This document shows, in pieces, positions 24,901-39,159 of a DNA stretch of 64,000 nucleotides (position 1 is its first letter; each line of letters opens with the position of its first letter). The notes under the pieces were generated by a model. It saw only the letters and a list, made by a program, of their open reading frames with translations. It did no database searches and was not told the origin of the DNA. Source of the stretch: Agrocybe praecox (Eukaryota; Basidiomycota; Agaricomycetes; Agaricales; Agrocybaceae); contig OZ024844.1 of assembly GCA_964017145.1 (NCBI GenBank), positions 3,224,001 to 3,288,000 of the forward strand, in the 5' to 3' direction. The translations under genes were made by a program, and so were the position numbers.

Positions 24901-25684
24901 AAAATAAGGCCAACCCTGAGATTCCACGTCTGTGCAGTGCTTTGTTCTTCAAGACCAGTTGTTCTTGATACTAATTCATTGCAACAGAGCCGATAGAACA
25001 GCCGCTAAATTGTATCATGGGTAGCTATGTAATCAGTCAGCAGTAGTGCTACCAAATCCAAATGCCCTCTGCCCGACTGTGCACTGTCAAGTTTACGCGA
25101 AGCCTTATCCGGCATGGATTCGTTCGTCGTTGTGCTCAGGTATCCGAGTTTCTTTTACAGGCGTTTTGATGGATTAGATACTCGTCGAATCGCAGACCTC
25201 AAGGCGACGATACGAACGCGTGAACGATGGTCTGGATTCCCTCAAGATCCCTAGGCCTTCTCCACACCACGTTATGAAAATGAGAAAGGTCCCCCTTGCT
25301 GTACGTTCATAAAGTCAAAATGCCAATTGGTAATCTGATTGAAGCGCAGCATCTTAACGACGTTGAGAAGTACGTTTACTTATGAAGAGACATGGGCTAA
25401 GGGGAACAGTGGAAGACGGCCGGACCGTGTACCCACGGTTATTGATCCTCTTTCGTCTTGCCTCGAGGTGAACACGTTTTGATCTTATCCACCAAAAATA
25501 TTTTAGATTCCAAGAAATCTGAACCCAGGATAACCAGACGCAAATCGACCCCGCAGACCGCTCCGTTTTTGTTTATTCGGCATCTTCAACCACTATAAAG
25601 TCTGGCTATCCCATCCGCGAGATTGTCTTTTTCCCATCTTTCACGTTCTGGCCTTTGTCCCTAACGTCGACCGACCCTCGCTAG
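21924..25684. other. Gene-poor stretch after the transcription factor
   Basis: Begins with T-rich and pyrimidine-rich 3' sequence (about 21990-22370) that probably belongs to the regulator's 3' untranslated region. From 22.6 to 25.6 kb there are scattered open pieces on the plus strand (for example near 22.8-23.1, 23.8-24.2 and 24.6-24.95 kb) with splice-like borders, but no family could be recognised; decayed gene remains are possible. Confidence 0.4.
22039..22056. repeat. Hexanucleotide microsatellite
   Basis: Three perfect GTCATC units directly after two long T runs, downstream of the transcription factor stop codon. Confidence 0.8.
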
Positions 25685-26945
25685 ATGACTGAGTATACAA
25701 CGTCGCCTCAGGCAATCTACGAGTATATGCATGCTCGAGAAAGGACCGCGCGATGGCTACAACAATACGCGCCCTATGAGCAAGAGCTATATTCGCCGTC
25801 TGTTCCTCCATCGGTTTTAGATGGACTAGTTCCATCCTCACCTCCTTCAGAAGCTGATAGCTCCCATTCCACCCCTCCCAAAATGATTTTGCGTTACAAT
25901 GATGGTCGGCCGGACATTCCTATTCCTCATCCAGCTCAAATCCCTCCAATGCCTAAAAGAAATCAGCATCGTAATCACCCCCGATCACACACTCCTTCAT
26001 ATGATTATACACCCAATCACGCCGGGTCTGGCTCAAGTCGGGATGCCCCGTCTCATCATTCACATTCTTCTCGTCGTCGGGAGCCCGACTCTCAAATGCC
26101 CGAAGAAATTCGCATTTTACCCTCTGCCCCGACTTCCCGCCAGAGCCACTCACGATCCAAGTCTGTTCCTAGACGATCGGAAAGACCTGAACCGGAGCCG
26201 GAAGTCCCTTTCATCCCTTCGCATCATCATTCTCAGTCATCTCATTATGCTTCTCACAATTCTCGATCAAACCGTTTCGAACAACCTCAGCACCCATGGC
26301 CCCGAGAGGGACATGCGAAGCATCCCCCTGCCATTGTTTATGCGCCGCCCCATCACGCCCAGCGGCCGCATTACGCTCCTCCCGCAATGTTCCACCATCC
26401 ACCCCCAACAGGTCCGAATGGCATGATTTACAGTCATTCAGCTCCCCCTATTCAGGGACAATACCCGCCAGCTTACCCACAACCGTACCCATCGGCGGGT
26501 TCGCACAGAGCACATGATATGAGAGTTAGTGAGGGCCGCGACCGTATGCGGTCGATGGGTCGCTCGACAAGGCATCCTGCAGAATCAGTTGAAACTTTGG
26601 GCACTGAAAAGTCAGGTAGTACTTACTATGTGTTACCGTCTCATGGCCAGAAAGTACATGTGATTGTGAGTCAACAAGAATTACAGTAATAAATGAGTAA
26701 ATCTCTTAATGTGCCATATAATCTTTTCTTAGAATCCGAGCCCTGAACAATCAGTAATGGCCGCCTCGTCCACGATAAAGTCGCCAACAACACCCTATGG
26801 ATATAACGGGAGGAAGCCTTTCTTCCAACGCATTTTCAATTTCCATATGTTTTCGTCTGCTGGCTCCTCCAAATCATCGAGCAGTGGGGGCAGGGGACTT
26901 CGCAGGCGACATTCCATCGACGGAGACGACCTGGGCCGCCGATAG
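25685..26945 (+). CDS. His/Pro/Ser-rich disordered protein, unknown function
   Basis: Two exons (25685-26665, 26733-26945) joined to 397 residues; the intron has a GTGAGT donor and a CTTAG acceptor, and the joined frame ends in a natural tail. The N-terminus (MTEYTTSPQAIYEYMHARER) is likely helical; the middle is rich in His, Pro, Ser and Arg with many SR and HH pairs and has no folded domain I recognise. Near the C-terminus, a more ordered block reads STYYVLPSHGQKVHVI followed by NPSPEQS, then a basic region with YNGRKPFFQRIFNF and RRRHS, the last a likely kinase-A site. No signal peptide. The conserved-looking N- and C-terminal blocks argue that it is a real gene; no function is proposed. 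Confidence 0.75.
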
Positions 26946-28467
26946 CTAGAGCCTCCTTTTGTCTGCCCAGCGGAGGGGAAGGAACGAAGAGAGAAGAAAT
27001 CAAAGTGAAACGACCTGCCAACGACTACTTATGTTTTTCCTTATAGAACCCATTTACTCCCAAAATTCTCCATTCCGCTATGCTATTCATTCATTCAGTC
27101 CGCCATTCCATCGATGATGATCCTATCCTGGTCATCATGGAGTTTCCTCGCGGTCTCTCTTCCACTTTCTTATGATTCCGTATGATCAGCAACGTTCTTC
27201 ATATCTTATGCATATTCTCTCTCGATCATCCAGTGCCTATCTTAGCACCTTTATGTTCATATCTCAATAGGTGTCTCCTATATGTGGAAAGACATATGTT
27301 CAGCTTCTTCCGCCCGGTTTGATCAAGTCTATTCATGTCATATCTTCCTCATGGCTGATAGTGAATGTGTGCGGGTTACGGCAACTGGCATTTCCCTTCT
27401 CCGATGGCACACCCTTTTTCGACCCCTAAATGGTGGTAAGCTGATGACTATGTGATCAAGGGCGTACATATTCTAGGGTGGCATCCTTATCGATAAGAAG
27501 GTGGACCTTGTCATAAATAGCACTCAGCGCAAGTTCTTACCACATCCAGCTTCGGCCGTCCGACATTTTCTTTCCTTGCTTACTATCCAGTAACTCAATT
27601 CCTCTCGTTCGGCGAACCTTGAGGTTCGCGTAAGGACGGACAACCGCTCGAAGTAATGTCCGACTTATTATATAACTTATGCGGCCAAACATTGGGAGCG
27701 TTGTAGGATGCGAAACCACGTTCACTGCTTTGTCCCACCTCATAAAGTATCCCGCTTTCTATTGCGAATGAGCTGCATCATTCATTCCGTCCCAACAAAT
27801 CTAACCCCGCCGAAGTCGCGCCTTTTCTTTTCTGGCAAATGGAATCCCAAAGCACTAGCGGTACAGCCTAGGATTCACTTACGAAATCAGTGTCATCATC
27901 GGGATATAACGGCTAGGGGGCCTCGAGTTCAACAAACTAGATAAAATAATTATTGGTATTATGCTTCGTTACCTTATACCCAACCACCGTTATCGGTACC
28001 TGCTTTCCACCAGAGTTCCCTGCGTGAATATTATCTTATGAAATAAACTTTTATCACTTTTATGATTTTTATGTGAATCGCGATATCAATTGATCATGGA
28101 GAACTTTGATACTGGCATTTAATAGTAAGTTTACAGTAAAATAACACATAAGTCGCTTTGACATAACTTTCTATTAAATCGATTGAGCACGGTAGATCGA
28201 TTTGCGCTCCTCAAACAATTAGTTGACGTACGACGTCGACGTCTTACTTGCGTCTTACAACGTGGCAGTCGCGACACAAGTACTAAATGAGTACAACGCG
28301 ATCATGTGCATCGTGACAAGCGTGATGAGGCGCGAACTGTGACACGGCATGGAAGGGTTGCTGAGCGCTGATCCCCGGCGACTGTCAGGCCGTTTCGTCT
28401 CTTATTATGCTCCCCACGATTATTCTCAGATTATTCTCCCTCGAGTAATTCCGTGAAAACACAATCA
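26946..28467. other. Intergenic region
   Basis: No supported gene. The first 300 bases are pyrimidine-rich 3' sequence; the part nearest 28.4 kb serves as promoter for the next gene. The short frames at 27537-27743 (minus) and 27708-27944 (plus) have no recognisable content. Confidence 0.5.
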
Positions 28468-31077
28468 ATGGATACCAACCTTCGTCGACGCAAGTCTGCC
28501 AAGGCAGCCTCAGATGCCATAGCGGGCCAACTAGATTCGGATGCTCTTTCAGGAAATTCAGGCGTTTCGGACGGAGAACAACGTCGCCCTGTCGTGAAGC
28601 AGAGATACGGCAAAAGGACGAAAATGCAAAGGAAATCAAATTCTGGGAAAGATGGTCCAGAATCGGTCAATTTAAAGACATTGGACTCGAGGTCACAATC
28701 GCCCGCCAAAGATATCCCACTCAACAATCCCTTAATTTCACTCGAAGCCTCTACATCTCAGTCAACCGAACCTTTGAGAGCGAGGGCCTCATCTATTCTG
28801 TCTGACCTAGACGATCTTTCTGACCTCACTTCCCTATCGTCAGACGAGTCGTCAGCTTTGAATCTCACAGTCACCAAGGGAAAGAGTGCACGCAAACCAC
28901 GTTCCACAGTCGCTCCTAAGGCATCAGCTCCCAAATCCACTAAGGTCAAAGGTGCACCTAGGTGGAAGGAGCCTGACGTGGGCTCTTATGTCTGGGTTCT
29001 TATTCAACCAGAGACCCATCGGGTATATGATGAGGGCAAGCACAAAGATGATGGCGTAGAACGCGTATGGTGGCCCGGGAAAGTAAGTTTGTTAGCTCTA
29101 TGTATGATTCTATCTTCAACTCCGAAACTACAGGTCAAAGTTCGCAGTGCGCCTAATCTCCCTCTCAAGGTCACACTATTCGGCGACAAGTCGAACGTGG
29201 TGGATATATATCGACCTTCTAAAGCAAATGTAGCCTCACAAAGCACTCCGCTCTCCAAGTTGCGCTTCAAAACGCTTGCATGTTTTCCACCTCGAAAGGA
29301 ATCGGCCGAGGAAGAGGATGGCACAAATTCTCCCAGAAAGAAGCAGAAGATCGTCCAGGACGATCTTCACCAGTCCTGGGATGCTGCTGTAAGCGCTATG
29401 AAAGTAGACGCAAAAGCAAAGCCGTTCCCTCCGGTCAAATCGAAATTCGATTCTCTTATTTTGTCTCCGGGATCGGACAACGAAAGTGACGATTTACCTG
29501 AATATCCCGATCTCTTGAACCAACCTGCACCTTTATCTTCTAAGCAATCCCCTCCGAAAGCGGTAACCTCTAGTCACGCCAGGACAAACTCGTCGTCAAC
29601 CTTCTCCAAAGGCGGAGCAAGCAAGCCAGGCAAACGGAAACGAACCGAAAAGTCTGACATGAGCGCAGATGAATTCGATGTAAGCAAGAAGGACCGGAAA
29701 GATGATTATTGGACACCACCTGGACCAGACATCATGCTTGAAATACCCGGTGAATTGGTATTTGCTCGAGAGGGCGAGAAAACCTCTCTCTATTGGCCTG
29801 CCAGAATCGAAAAATATGAATATCCTTCGAACAAAAAACAAGAAGGCAAATACACAGTAACGTGGGTCGATGGAAAGGTGCAGAATAATATTCTGCGTTC
29901 ATGGATTGCGTATTCGGAGGACGACAACTTCACTACGTGTAAAGTAAGTGTCTTTGTCAGGTACAGTAAGACGTTTCGCTGAATTCGAGGAACGTAGCTG
30001 GGCCAATTTTCGAGCACAATCGTGGAAGTTCAAAACGATGAAGAAAATGAGAACAATATATATAACGAGCATCAAGGCAGTAGATCTCCCAGTCCCGAAA
30101 GACTCGATCCACCCCCTTCTGCAGAAGAGTTCTGCCTGCTTAACATTCGTCAACAATTTGCTTACGTCAAGCCAATACTGAAGGCAATCATCGAAGATAG
30201 ATATCCTCCGATCAGAGAACGGCACGAAAAATTCATGAAGGGAGGACGCTATCGGCAAGATACTGTTGATTTGGCCTCTTTGAGAGGAAGAGTCGACCCC
30301 CGCGATGTTGAACGTCTGCAAGAAATAATCCGGAAAGTATTCGCAGATACTGGGCGAGAAGAAGAAGAAGAAAACCCTCAACTCCTAGTTAACGTCGTCG
30401 ATGGCCTAACAGAGAGTCCGTCTAAAGATGAACCAGCGACGGAAGACCACGACATGCAATTTGCATCGCCCCCTCTTACTCCAAGGCTGTTATCGTCCCC
30501 AGTCCAAACTCCGCCATCTTCTCTCCCGGTTTCGACAGCTGAGGTTCGTCTTGTTCACAAGTATATCAGTGTTGTATCTAAGTCTCATTCACGTCACTAG
30601 CCGAGCTTATCTTTCGCGAGCGATGCTGCACCTGAACCTGGCCTTGACGTTGATGTTTCTACTATACATGAAACAAGACCGGAGCAGAAACATCGCCTAA
30701 TGACATTCAACTCGTTGAGTCCTATGGTTAAAGTTGATGTGTGCCCTTCTATCCAAACTTGTATGGCCGATTACTAACCATGACTATAGTACTGTCTCAA
30801 CATCTTGCTCCCTGAAGCCCTCCGCCAAATACTCCTATGGCGCTTTGAGGAACGGACTACAACTGATCTTCTCTCGTCAGAGGAAGAAGAAGAGCTTTAT
30901 CAAAAAGGACAAACTCTTTTGCAGGAAAGGGATTGGGTTAGGGATATCATGCGACTCCGAGAGGCCAAGCAAAAGTCCAAGAGTCAGCATCCTTCACAAT
31001 CAAAGGCCCTTCAGAAAGACGACAGTATGTCGGGCAGGTCGCGAAGAAATCGCAGTTTCGTCAATTATCAAGAGTGA
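28468..31077 (+). CDS. Protein with two PWWP/Tudor-like blocks, putative chromatin factor
   Basis: Exons: 28468-29082, 29134-29943, 29998-30543, 30601-30738, 30790-31077; 798 residues. A start at the GTG 15 bases earlier is unlikely in a eukaryote; MDTNLRRRKSAKAAS is the first ATG. The N-terminus is basic and Ser-rich. A first block (about 175-235) contains GSYVWVLIQP and VWWPGKV, the pattern of a PWWP-type fold. A second block (about 415-480) contains ELVFAREGEKTSLYWPARI and TVTWVDGKVQ, again PWWP/Tudor-like. Between them are nuclear-localisation-like stretches (PRKKQK, GKRKRTEK). The C-terminal part is mostly helical (AEEFCLLNIRQQFAYVKPIL; LLPEALRQILLWRFEERTT) and resembles an interaction domain. 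I infer binding to chromatin; the fold assignment is by eye. Intron 1 is 51 bases, a multiple of three without a stop. Confidence 0.82.
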
Positions 31078-31555
31078 TTTTCGCGAATCTTGTTTATTTT
31101 GTTGAAAGGGTCATCTATCTTGTTAAAACCTTTTTTTTTTTCAAATGGAACAGTCCTAAGTATAACGATGTATCAGAAGTTGTATGTAACTACGAATTTG
31201 ACATAATTACTATCTGACACCTCTTTGTATGTAAAATAGTCATTATTTCGACTACCAGAAGGTATTGCTCTACGGTCTGTACCGTACAGTATCTGTATCT
31301 GTATCTGTACCTAACTTTATTTAAGAACTTATGCCTTTGCATGGTGCCTAGTCCCTGGGCGCCACGTGTATTGAGCGCTCGTGACAAGCTTGGATACCCA
31401 AAATTGGTGGATGAAATATGCACTTTGCAGTGCGACCGCAACATACGTTTAAGGTCTTAGAGTTTCCTTGTACTTTGTTTCTTATCTCTTCTCTCGAACT
31501 GCGATCATAACTTTGAGCCATTACTGTTTGCTTGGTGATAAAAGCTACAGCGAAT
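31078..31555. other. Intergenic region with short repeat
   Basis: Downstream of the PWWP-like gene and upstream of the apyrase. Holds a T run at 31131-31141 and the TATCTG microsatellite at 31290-31307; no gene. Confidence 0.6.
31290..31307. repeat. TATCTG microsatellite
   Basis: Three perfect hexamer units in intergenic sequence. Confidence 0.8.
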
Positions 31556-33906
31556 ATGGCTCCTCCTACTGCAAATGACCCCTGGCTCGCTGGACGACAC
31601 TTTGGAATTGTTATTGACGCTGGTTCGTCGGGATCTAGGCTGCAAATCTATAGCTGGAAAGACCCCCGGTCTATGCGCATTGAGAAGAACAGTGAACTAG
31701 CCTATAGACTTCCAACAGTGGAGAAGGGCACGCGGGACAGTGATTTATGGGTGACCAAGGTGGAACCAGGTACGTGGACGCGCTTATGAAGTTGAACGTG
31801 CATATATATACCTGTATCTTTACAGGTCTTTCTTCCCTGGCCGACAAACCACAGGATGTTGGCATGTACCTACGGCCACTGCTGAGCCACGCCCGAGACC
31901 ACATCCCACCGTCATTACAGAAAGAAACACCATTATTCTTGCTGGCAACAGCTGGTATGCGGCTTCTACCTCCTAAAAAGCAAGCCGAGATATTGTCGGA
32001 GACTTGCCAGTTCCTCGTCACACACTCAAACTTCAAAATTGAAGACCCATCTTCCATTGGGCCGTGTGGGTCGAGTGTGCGCATTATAACAGGAGAAGAG
32101 GAAGGTCTTTTCGGATGGATAGCAGTAAACTATTTGATGGACGGCTTCTCTGGTTCCAGCAAAGATAGGACCACATATGGCTTTCTGGATATGGGCGGCG
32201 CGTCAACACAAATAGCATTTGAACCCAGCGCAGAGAGTCAAAAGATGACGAAGGATTTAATTGATGTCCGACTACGCTTACTAGGCGGAGAAGAAATCCA
32301 CCACAAAGTCTTTGTAACCACATGGTTGGGCTACGGTACAAATCAAGCCCGAGAGCGATATGTTGGGAAAGCCATTACCAATTACGAAAATGTCAAAAAT
32401 GACGACGAACACCACGACATTCACGGCTACGATGACGACGACGATTTTGACGAACACCACATGATTCCAGACCCATGTTTACCAAAAGATCTTAAACTCG
32501 ACGAGACCCCAGTGCATCTTCAAGACCCGTCGACCGCGCATTTAAAGACCAAACATAAAATGTTGGGCACAGGATCTTTTGAACAGTGCATGAAAAAGAC
32601 GGCGCCTCTTCTCAACAGCACCAAACCATGCCCCGATACACCGTGTCTCATGAACGGTGTGCATGTGCCACCAATTGATTTCTCAGTGTCACATTTTATC
32701 GGCGTCTCAGAATATTGGTATTCCTCCGAGCACATATTCGGCCTTGGTGGCGCTTATGATTTTGTTCAGTATGAACGTGCTGCTTCAGCATTTTGCTCTA
32801 GGGATTGGTCAGATATTCTTGAGCAACACGAAAAATCACGGTCTGATCATCACTTGGGAGGTGATGGCGAAGTAATAAAAGACGGCAAAGTCGTAGATGC
32901 TGGGCAATGGGGCAATGAAGTGGAGATTCCTCGGCTTCAGATGCAGTGCTTCAAAGCAGCGTGGATCGCAAATGTTTTGCATGAAGGTATCAAGATGCCT
33001 CGCCTCATGGACCCAGGAGGGAATGATACAACCGATGGTGACAAGGTGGCTGCAGAGGCTGAGAAAAAGGGCCTTGGACGGCCTACCTTTCAATCCATGG
33101 ACACCGTAGGAGACATTGCGATCAGTTGGACGCTTGGGAAGATGGTATTGGAGGCGAGCAAAGAAGTCCCTCCTCTCGTAAAGAACGCCAAACCTTTGGT
33201 CGACCCGATTGATGATATCAAAGATATTGAGCACTTCCCTATTCAACCAATTCGTCCGCCTTTTCTTTCTTTGGATGGGATTGAGTACAGAATATCGCCG
33301 CATCTTCCATCATCGTTGTCAAGAAATTCTTTGGGCTTTTCACCTGTGTTATTTTTGTTTTACGTCTTTGTCATATTTTTCATTTTGGTATTTGGTTATC
33401 CCCTGCGACGGCGGATCAGGGCCAGCTGTTTACGCACAGTGCATAACGTTGCCAGACGTGATGCTCCCTACAGTGACCTCATGGAAGAAGGCCAAATGTA
33501 CGGGGGGCGGCCACCTTCACCGACCTCAAAAACACAGTGGTTCCGGCAGATGTTTTCCTCCAAACGTTCAGCCAAATTTAAAACACCACTTTCTGTTGTA
33601 ACAGCAAACAACCCTATTTTGCGCCATATCATGCCAGGCAACTCTCGACCTTCCCTGACGCGATCATTTTCATTACCGAACGGCACTGAAGTCACCGCGA
33701 GCTCGACTCAATATGCACCACGGTCCCCTTCACCTCTTCAGGGCGGATTCTCAGATGACAGTAATTTACTGGGCAATCACAGCCTGATGACCTCACGGTC
33801 AAGAAATGCCTCACAGATAAATTTGTCGAGCATGGCACCACGGCCAGTTGCAATCTCACGAAACAATACCTTGTACCAAGGCACCGGGAAGCCACAGACG
33901 GAATGA
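31556..33906 (+). CDS. YND1: GDA1/CD39-family apyrase, YND1-like, Golgi membrane
   Basis: Hydrolyses nucleoside di- and triphosphates in the Golgi lumen, clearing the nucleotide products left by glycosyltransferases. Two exons (31556-31769, 31826-33906), 764 residues. Apyrase conserved regions are visible: ACR1 VIDAGSSGSRLQIYSW (about 19-34), ACR2 FLLATAGMRLLP, ACR3 GEEEGLFGWIAVNYL with the catalytic Glu, ACR4 FLDMGGASTQIAFE, and ACR5 around FGLGGAYDF/DIAISWTLGKMVLEA. A single membrane segment lies near residues 573-596 (PVLFLFYVFVIFFILVFG), and no N-terminal one is seen, the layout of yeast Ynd1 rather than Gda1. The start MAPPTANDPW follows a TTG/GTG-initiated longer frame that is not used. 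The Asp/His-rich loop (YDDDDDFDEHH) and the Ser-rich cytosolic tail of about 165 residues are additions of low complexity. Confidence 0.93.
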
Positions 33907-34729
33907 GTCTGCTTTACCCATAATGATATGTCGGGCCCCGCTAGAAATGAAGTCGTCGCAATATCTCCGTTTCTCATCCGTGTAACCGTGGATTGTATTT
34001 CGGTCACTCAAGATAACACCTGCATTGAATTGAGCGACATGCTCGAAAGGCTTTGAGCAGCACGGCTTCGTGACGTGAGTCCGACAGTCCTAGGTGTAAC
34101 CGTCCGTCTGGTCTTTTACTTCACGCGCTGGAACAAGGCTATGCCGCACCGAGGACATGGAACAACAACTCGAAAGATAGTCATTATCAACCTACTCATG
34201 CTTCTCAGTGGCCCTCGTTCTGCATGGGCCGCTGAAAGCTATCCCACATGGCTGTTGTCGACGATGTCATTGATACCATATAGATCAGCGGAATACGAAG
34301 ATGGTTTTTTATAAAGTTCTTCTAAATCCTGACGTTCGGGTGGCACTCGGTGCGAAGCGGGTTGGCAGTTCATACAACCACGATGTCCTTTGGAATATGT
34401 TCCTCTTTGCGAAGTATTTACGGCAGATCCTTGTCATTGTGCGGTATTGTGCGGCAACTCGGAAACTTAAATACACGTTAGGATCATGACAGCTGTCGAT
34501 AAACCACCGGTGACGATTTTCGAATAATTTATTCATGCTCAAAGATCTGGTGTAGACGTTTATATTATCCTGTTTTTAATGTTATCACAAGAAACATTTC
34601 ATTCATTTGTACCGATACTTGCAATGAATTAATTATTGAATCCATATGTGGTCACTATTTTTAGCTCATAAGATTGAGAATCATGTGATGAGCAGGCTTC
34701 AATTTCATGCTGCAACGACGAGGACGACA
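33907..34729. other. Intergenic region
   Basis: Between the apyrase stop and MDM12 start. Short frames only; AT-rich towards MDM12. No gene seen. Confidence 0.55.
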
Positions 34730-35923
34730 ATGTCTATAGACTTGGAATGGGTTAAGCTCGATGACAAACTAGCGTCGTATCTCGTTGATGTTCTCAACAG
34801 ACAACTAGGAAACGCTGAAAGACCGTCGTTTATCGGTCCCATTGAGGTCACTTCACTTGAATTCGGCTCAACGGCACCGGATGTAGAACTTGTAGACCTG
34901 CGCGACATTTATCGCGATTTTCTCGAAGACGATGAAGATGAAGATGACAGAGGACCGGTAAAGGTCACAGAAGGCGCAGAAGATGAAGAAGGCTTTGAAT
35001 GGGTTTCCAGAAGAGCCGTTGGCAGAGAAGAGTCGCTTGCATATCAACATTTGCCTCCTCATGTTCGGTATGGACGTGGCGGCCCAACAGATTTGCCATA
35101 CGGATCCATGCCAGCGATGCGGTCTCCTCTTCCAATGCATTCAGCGGAAATTTGGAGCTCAACTCCAAATCTACAGGGTTTTGCGGGACCCGCAGCTCAG
35201 CCGCTCTGGCAAAGTACGCCTATGTACCGCAGTCCTACACCTGCGACCCCGTTCGCGCCCCATCCTTTTCATAGGTCTAGTAGTGGCGAATATTCATCGG
35301 CAGTGCCAGATGCCTTTTCGCGCGTACCAATGTCTAGTAATGATTCACTGAGCGACCCTTCGCCGGGTCAATCTGGAGAAATTAAACCTTCGGCGCCGCC
35401 TCCACAAAATCCACATCCCAACCTACAGGTCCACCTGCACGTTAACTGGCATTCAAATCTGCGGATTACATTAACCACCTCTCTTTTAATCAACTACCCA
35501 TCGCCTATGTTTATGTCATTACCCATCAAGTTGTCAGTAACCGGACTTGTATTCGATGGAGAAGTAGCTATAGCCTATGAAGGGGAACGAAAGCGAATTC
35601 ATCTTTGCATTCTGGACGACTTGGATCCATATGGTCCAGCAGCTGGTGAACGTCCTAAACGTGATACTAGCAACGCTACACCACCTGAACGTGATGATGA
35701 TTCACCGCCAACTGGCACTCCTTCTCAGCCCTCAAAACCTCTTCCAATCGGCCAACGATTGCTTCCGTCAATATACATTGAAAGCGAAATTGGACAGGCG
35801 GATAAACATGTATTAAAGAACGTTACCCGGGTGGAACGTTTTATACAGGACATCATTCGCAAAACTATAGAGGAGGAACTCGTGTTCCCCAACTTCCACA
35901 CTCTGGTTATGGGAGAATCATGA
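34730..35923 (+). CDS. MDM12: MDM12, ERMES complex subunit
   Basis: Subunit of the ER-mitochondria encounter structure, a tether that moves phospholipids between the two membranes together with Mmm1, Mdm34 and Mdm10. Intronless, 397 residues. The start MSIDLEWVKLDD is the usual Mdm12 N-terminus; the longer upstream frame is not needed. The SMP lipid-binding domain fills the protein: PIEVTSLEFGSTAPDVEL (about 42-60), a central disordered insertion rich in Pro, Ser and acidic residues, then LQVHLHVNWHSNLRITLTTS, LPIKLSVTGLVFDGEVAIAY and the C-terminal helix RVERFIQDIIRKTIEEEL. The last residues FPNFHTLVMGES are typical. The next gene, ELP3, converges on it with about 210 bases between stop codons. 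Confidence 0.95.
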   Translation: MSIDLEWVKLDDKLASYLVDVLNRQLGNAERPSFIGPIEVTSLEFGSTAPDVELVDLRDIYRDFLEDDEDEDDRGPVKVTEGAEDEEGFEWVSRRAVGREESLAYQHLPPHVRYGRGGPTDLPYGSMPAMRSPLPMHSAEIWSSTPNLQGFAGPAAQPLWQSTPMYRSPTPATPFAPHPFHRSSSGEYSSAVPDAFSRVPMSSNDSLSDPSPGQSGEIKPSAPPPQNPHPNLQVHLHVNWHSNLRITLTTSLLINYPSPMFMSLPIKLSVTGLVFDGEVAIAYEGERKRIHLCILDDLDPYGPAAGERPKRDTSNATPPERDDDSPPTGTPSQPSKPLPIGQRLLPSIYIESEIGQADKHVLKNVTRVERFIQDIIRKTIEEELVFPNFHTLVMGES

Positions 35924-36132
35924 TACAATTCAAATTAATAACGTTTGCATTCTTGTTTTATTGGTTTGTCTGGAAGGCATTATAAATTAAATGTAACAAC
36001 ATCTACCTACTTCGTTAAAGTACAGAATATAATTCTATTCACTTTCGTCCATACTACAATTCACGTAGGGAAGTGTCTGAATATTTACTTTCCTACACGA
36101 TCGTCGAATACAAACTGACATATCGATCTATA

Positions 36133-38610
<2,478 letters not shown>

Positions 38611-39159
38611 GATTTATGTGCAGTTTTCCGCCCGAAGTTTGTGTCGAAATAAATTTGGGATGAATCTGAAAAGGTTATCTCCCAAGCCCTTGATGTTTTG
38701 CTAAGAGTATGTTCCTTTTAAATTTCGAGTATACACGAGATGTAAAGATGAATCCGTGCAGCGTTCAGAGTCAAGAACTTGACGATCAAGAGCCTCGAAC
38801 TTGCCATTTTATCATTGTCAATATGGATAAACCTTTGGATCTACACGTGACCTGTGGTAACTAATTTGAGACACATCGAATTTGGCTGAGGACTTCATGA
38901 AGCATCGAGCTACACATCATCCTCCTTTTGAAATTCGAATGCCAACTCGCTACAGAAGGTTACAGAGTACAGATACTGTCATACAGCGACATAAACACGC
39001 GAAGATGTCCGGCCGCAATGAACTGGCAACATGCGAGAGAAACAGTTACAAAAATCTTAAAAAATGTCGTCTGGCGAACGAGTGCTCGATTCATTTCAAA
39101 ATCCTTTCACCGGTAGTCCACAATTTTGACACGCCATAGAAAATAAGATGCGGTGTATT
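38611..39159. other. Promoter region of ELP3 and 3' flank of the HYPK-like gene
   Basis: Both flanking genes are on the minus strand. No gene seen; AT-rich and without clear motif. Confidence 0.55.

Noticed and set aside
28453..28467. Start of the PWWP-like protein at a GTG codon
   Set aside because: A eukaryotic gene should start at ATG; the ATG at 28468 is 15 bases downstream.
34646..34729. Longer N-terminus for MDM12
   Set aside because: The family begins MSIDL...W; the extra 28 codons upstream are not needed and lack family similarity.
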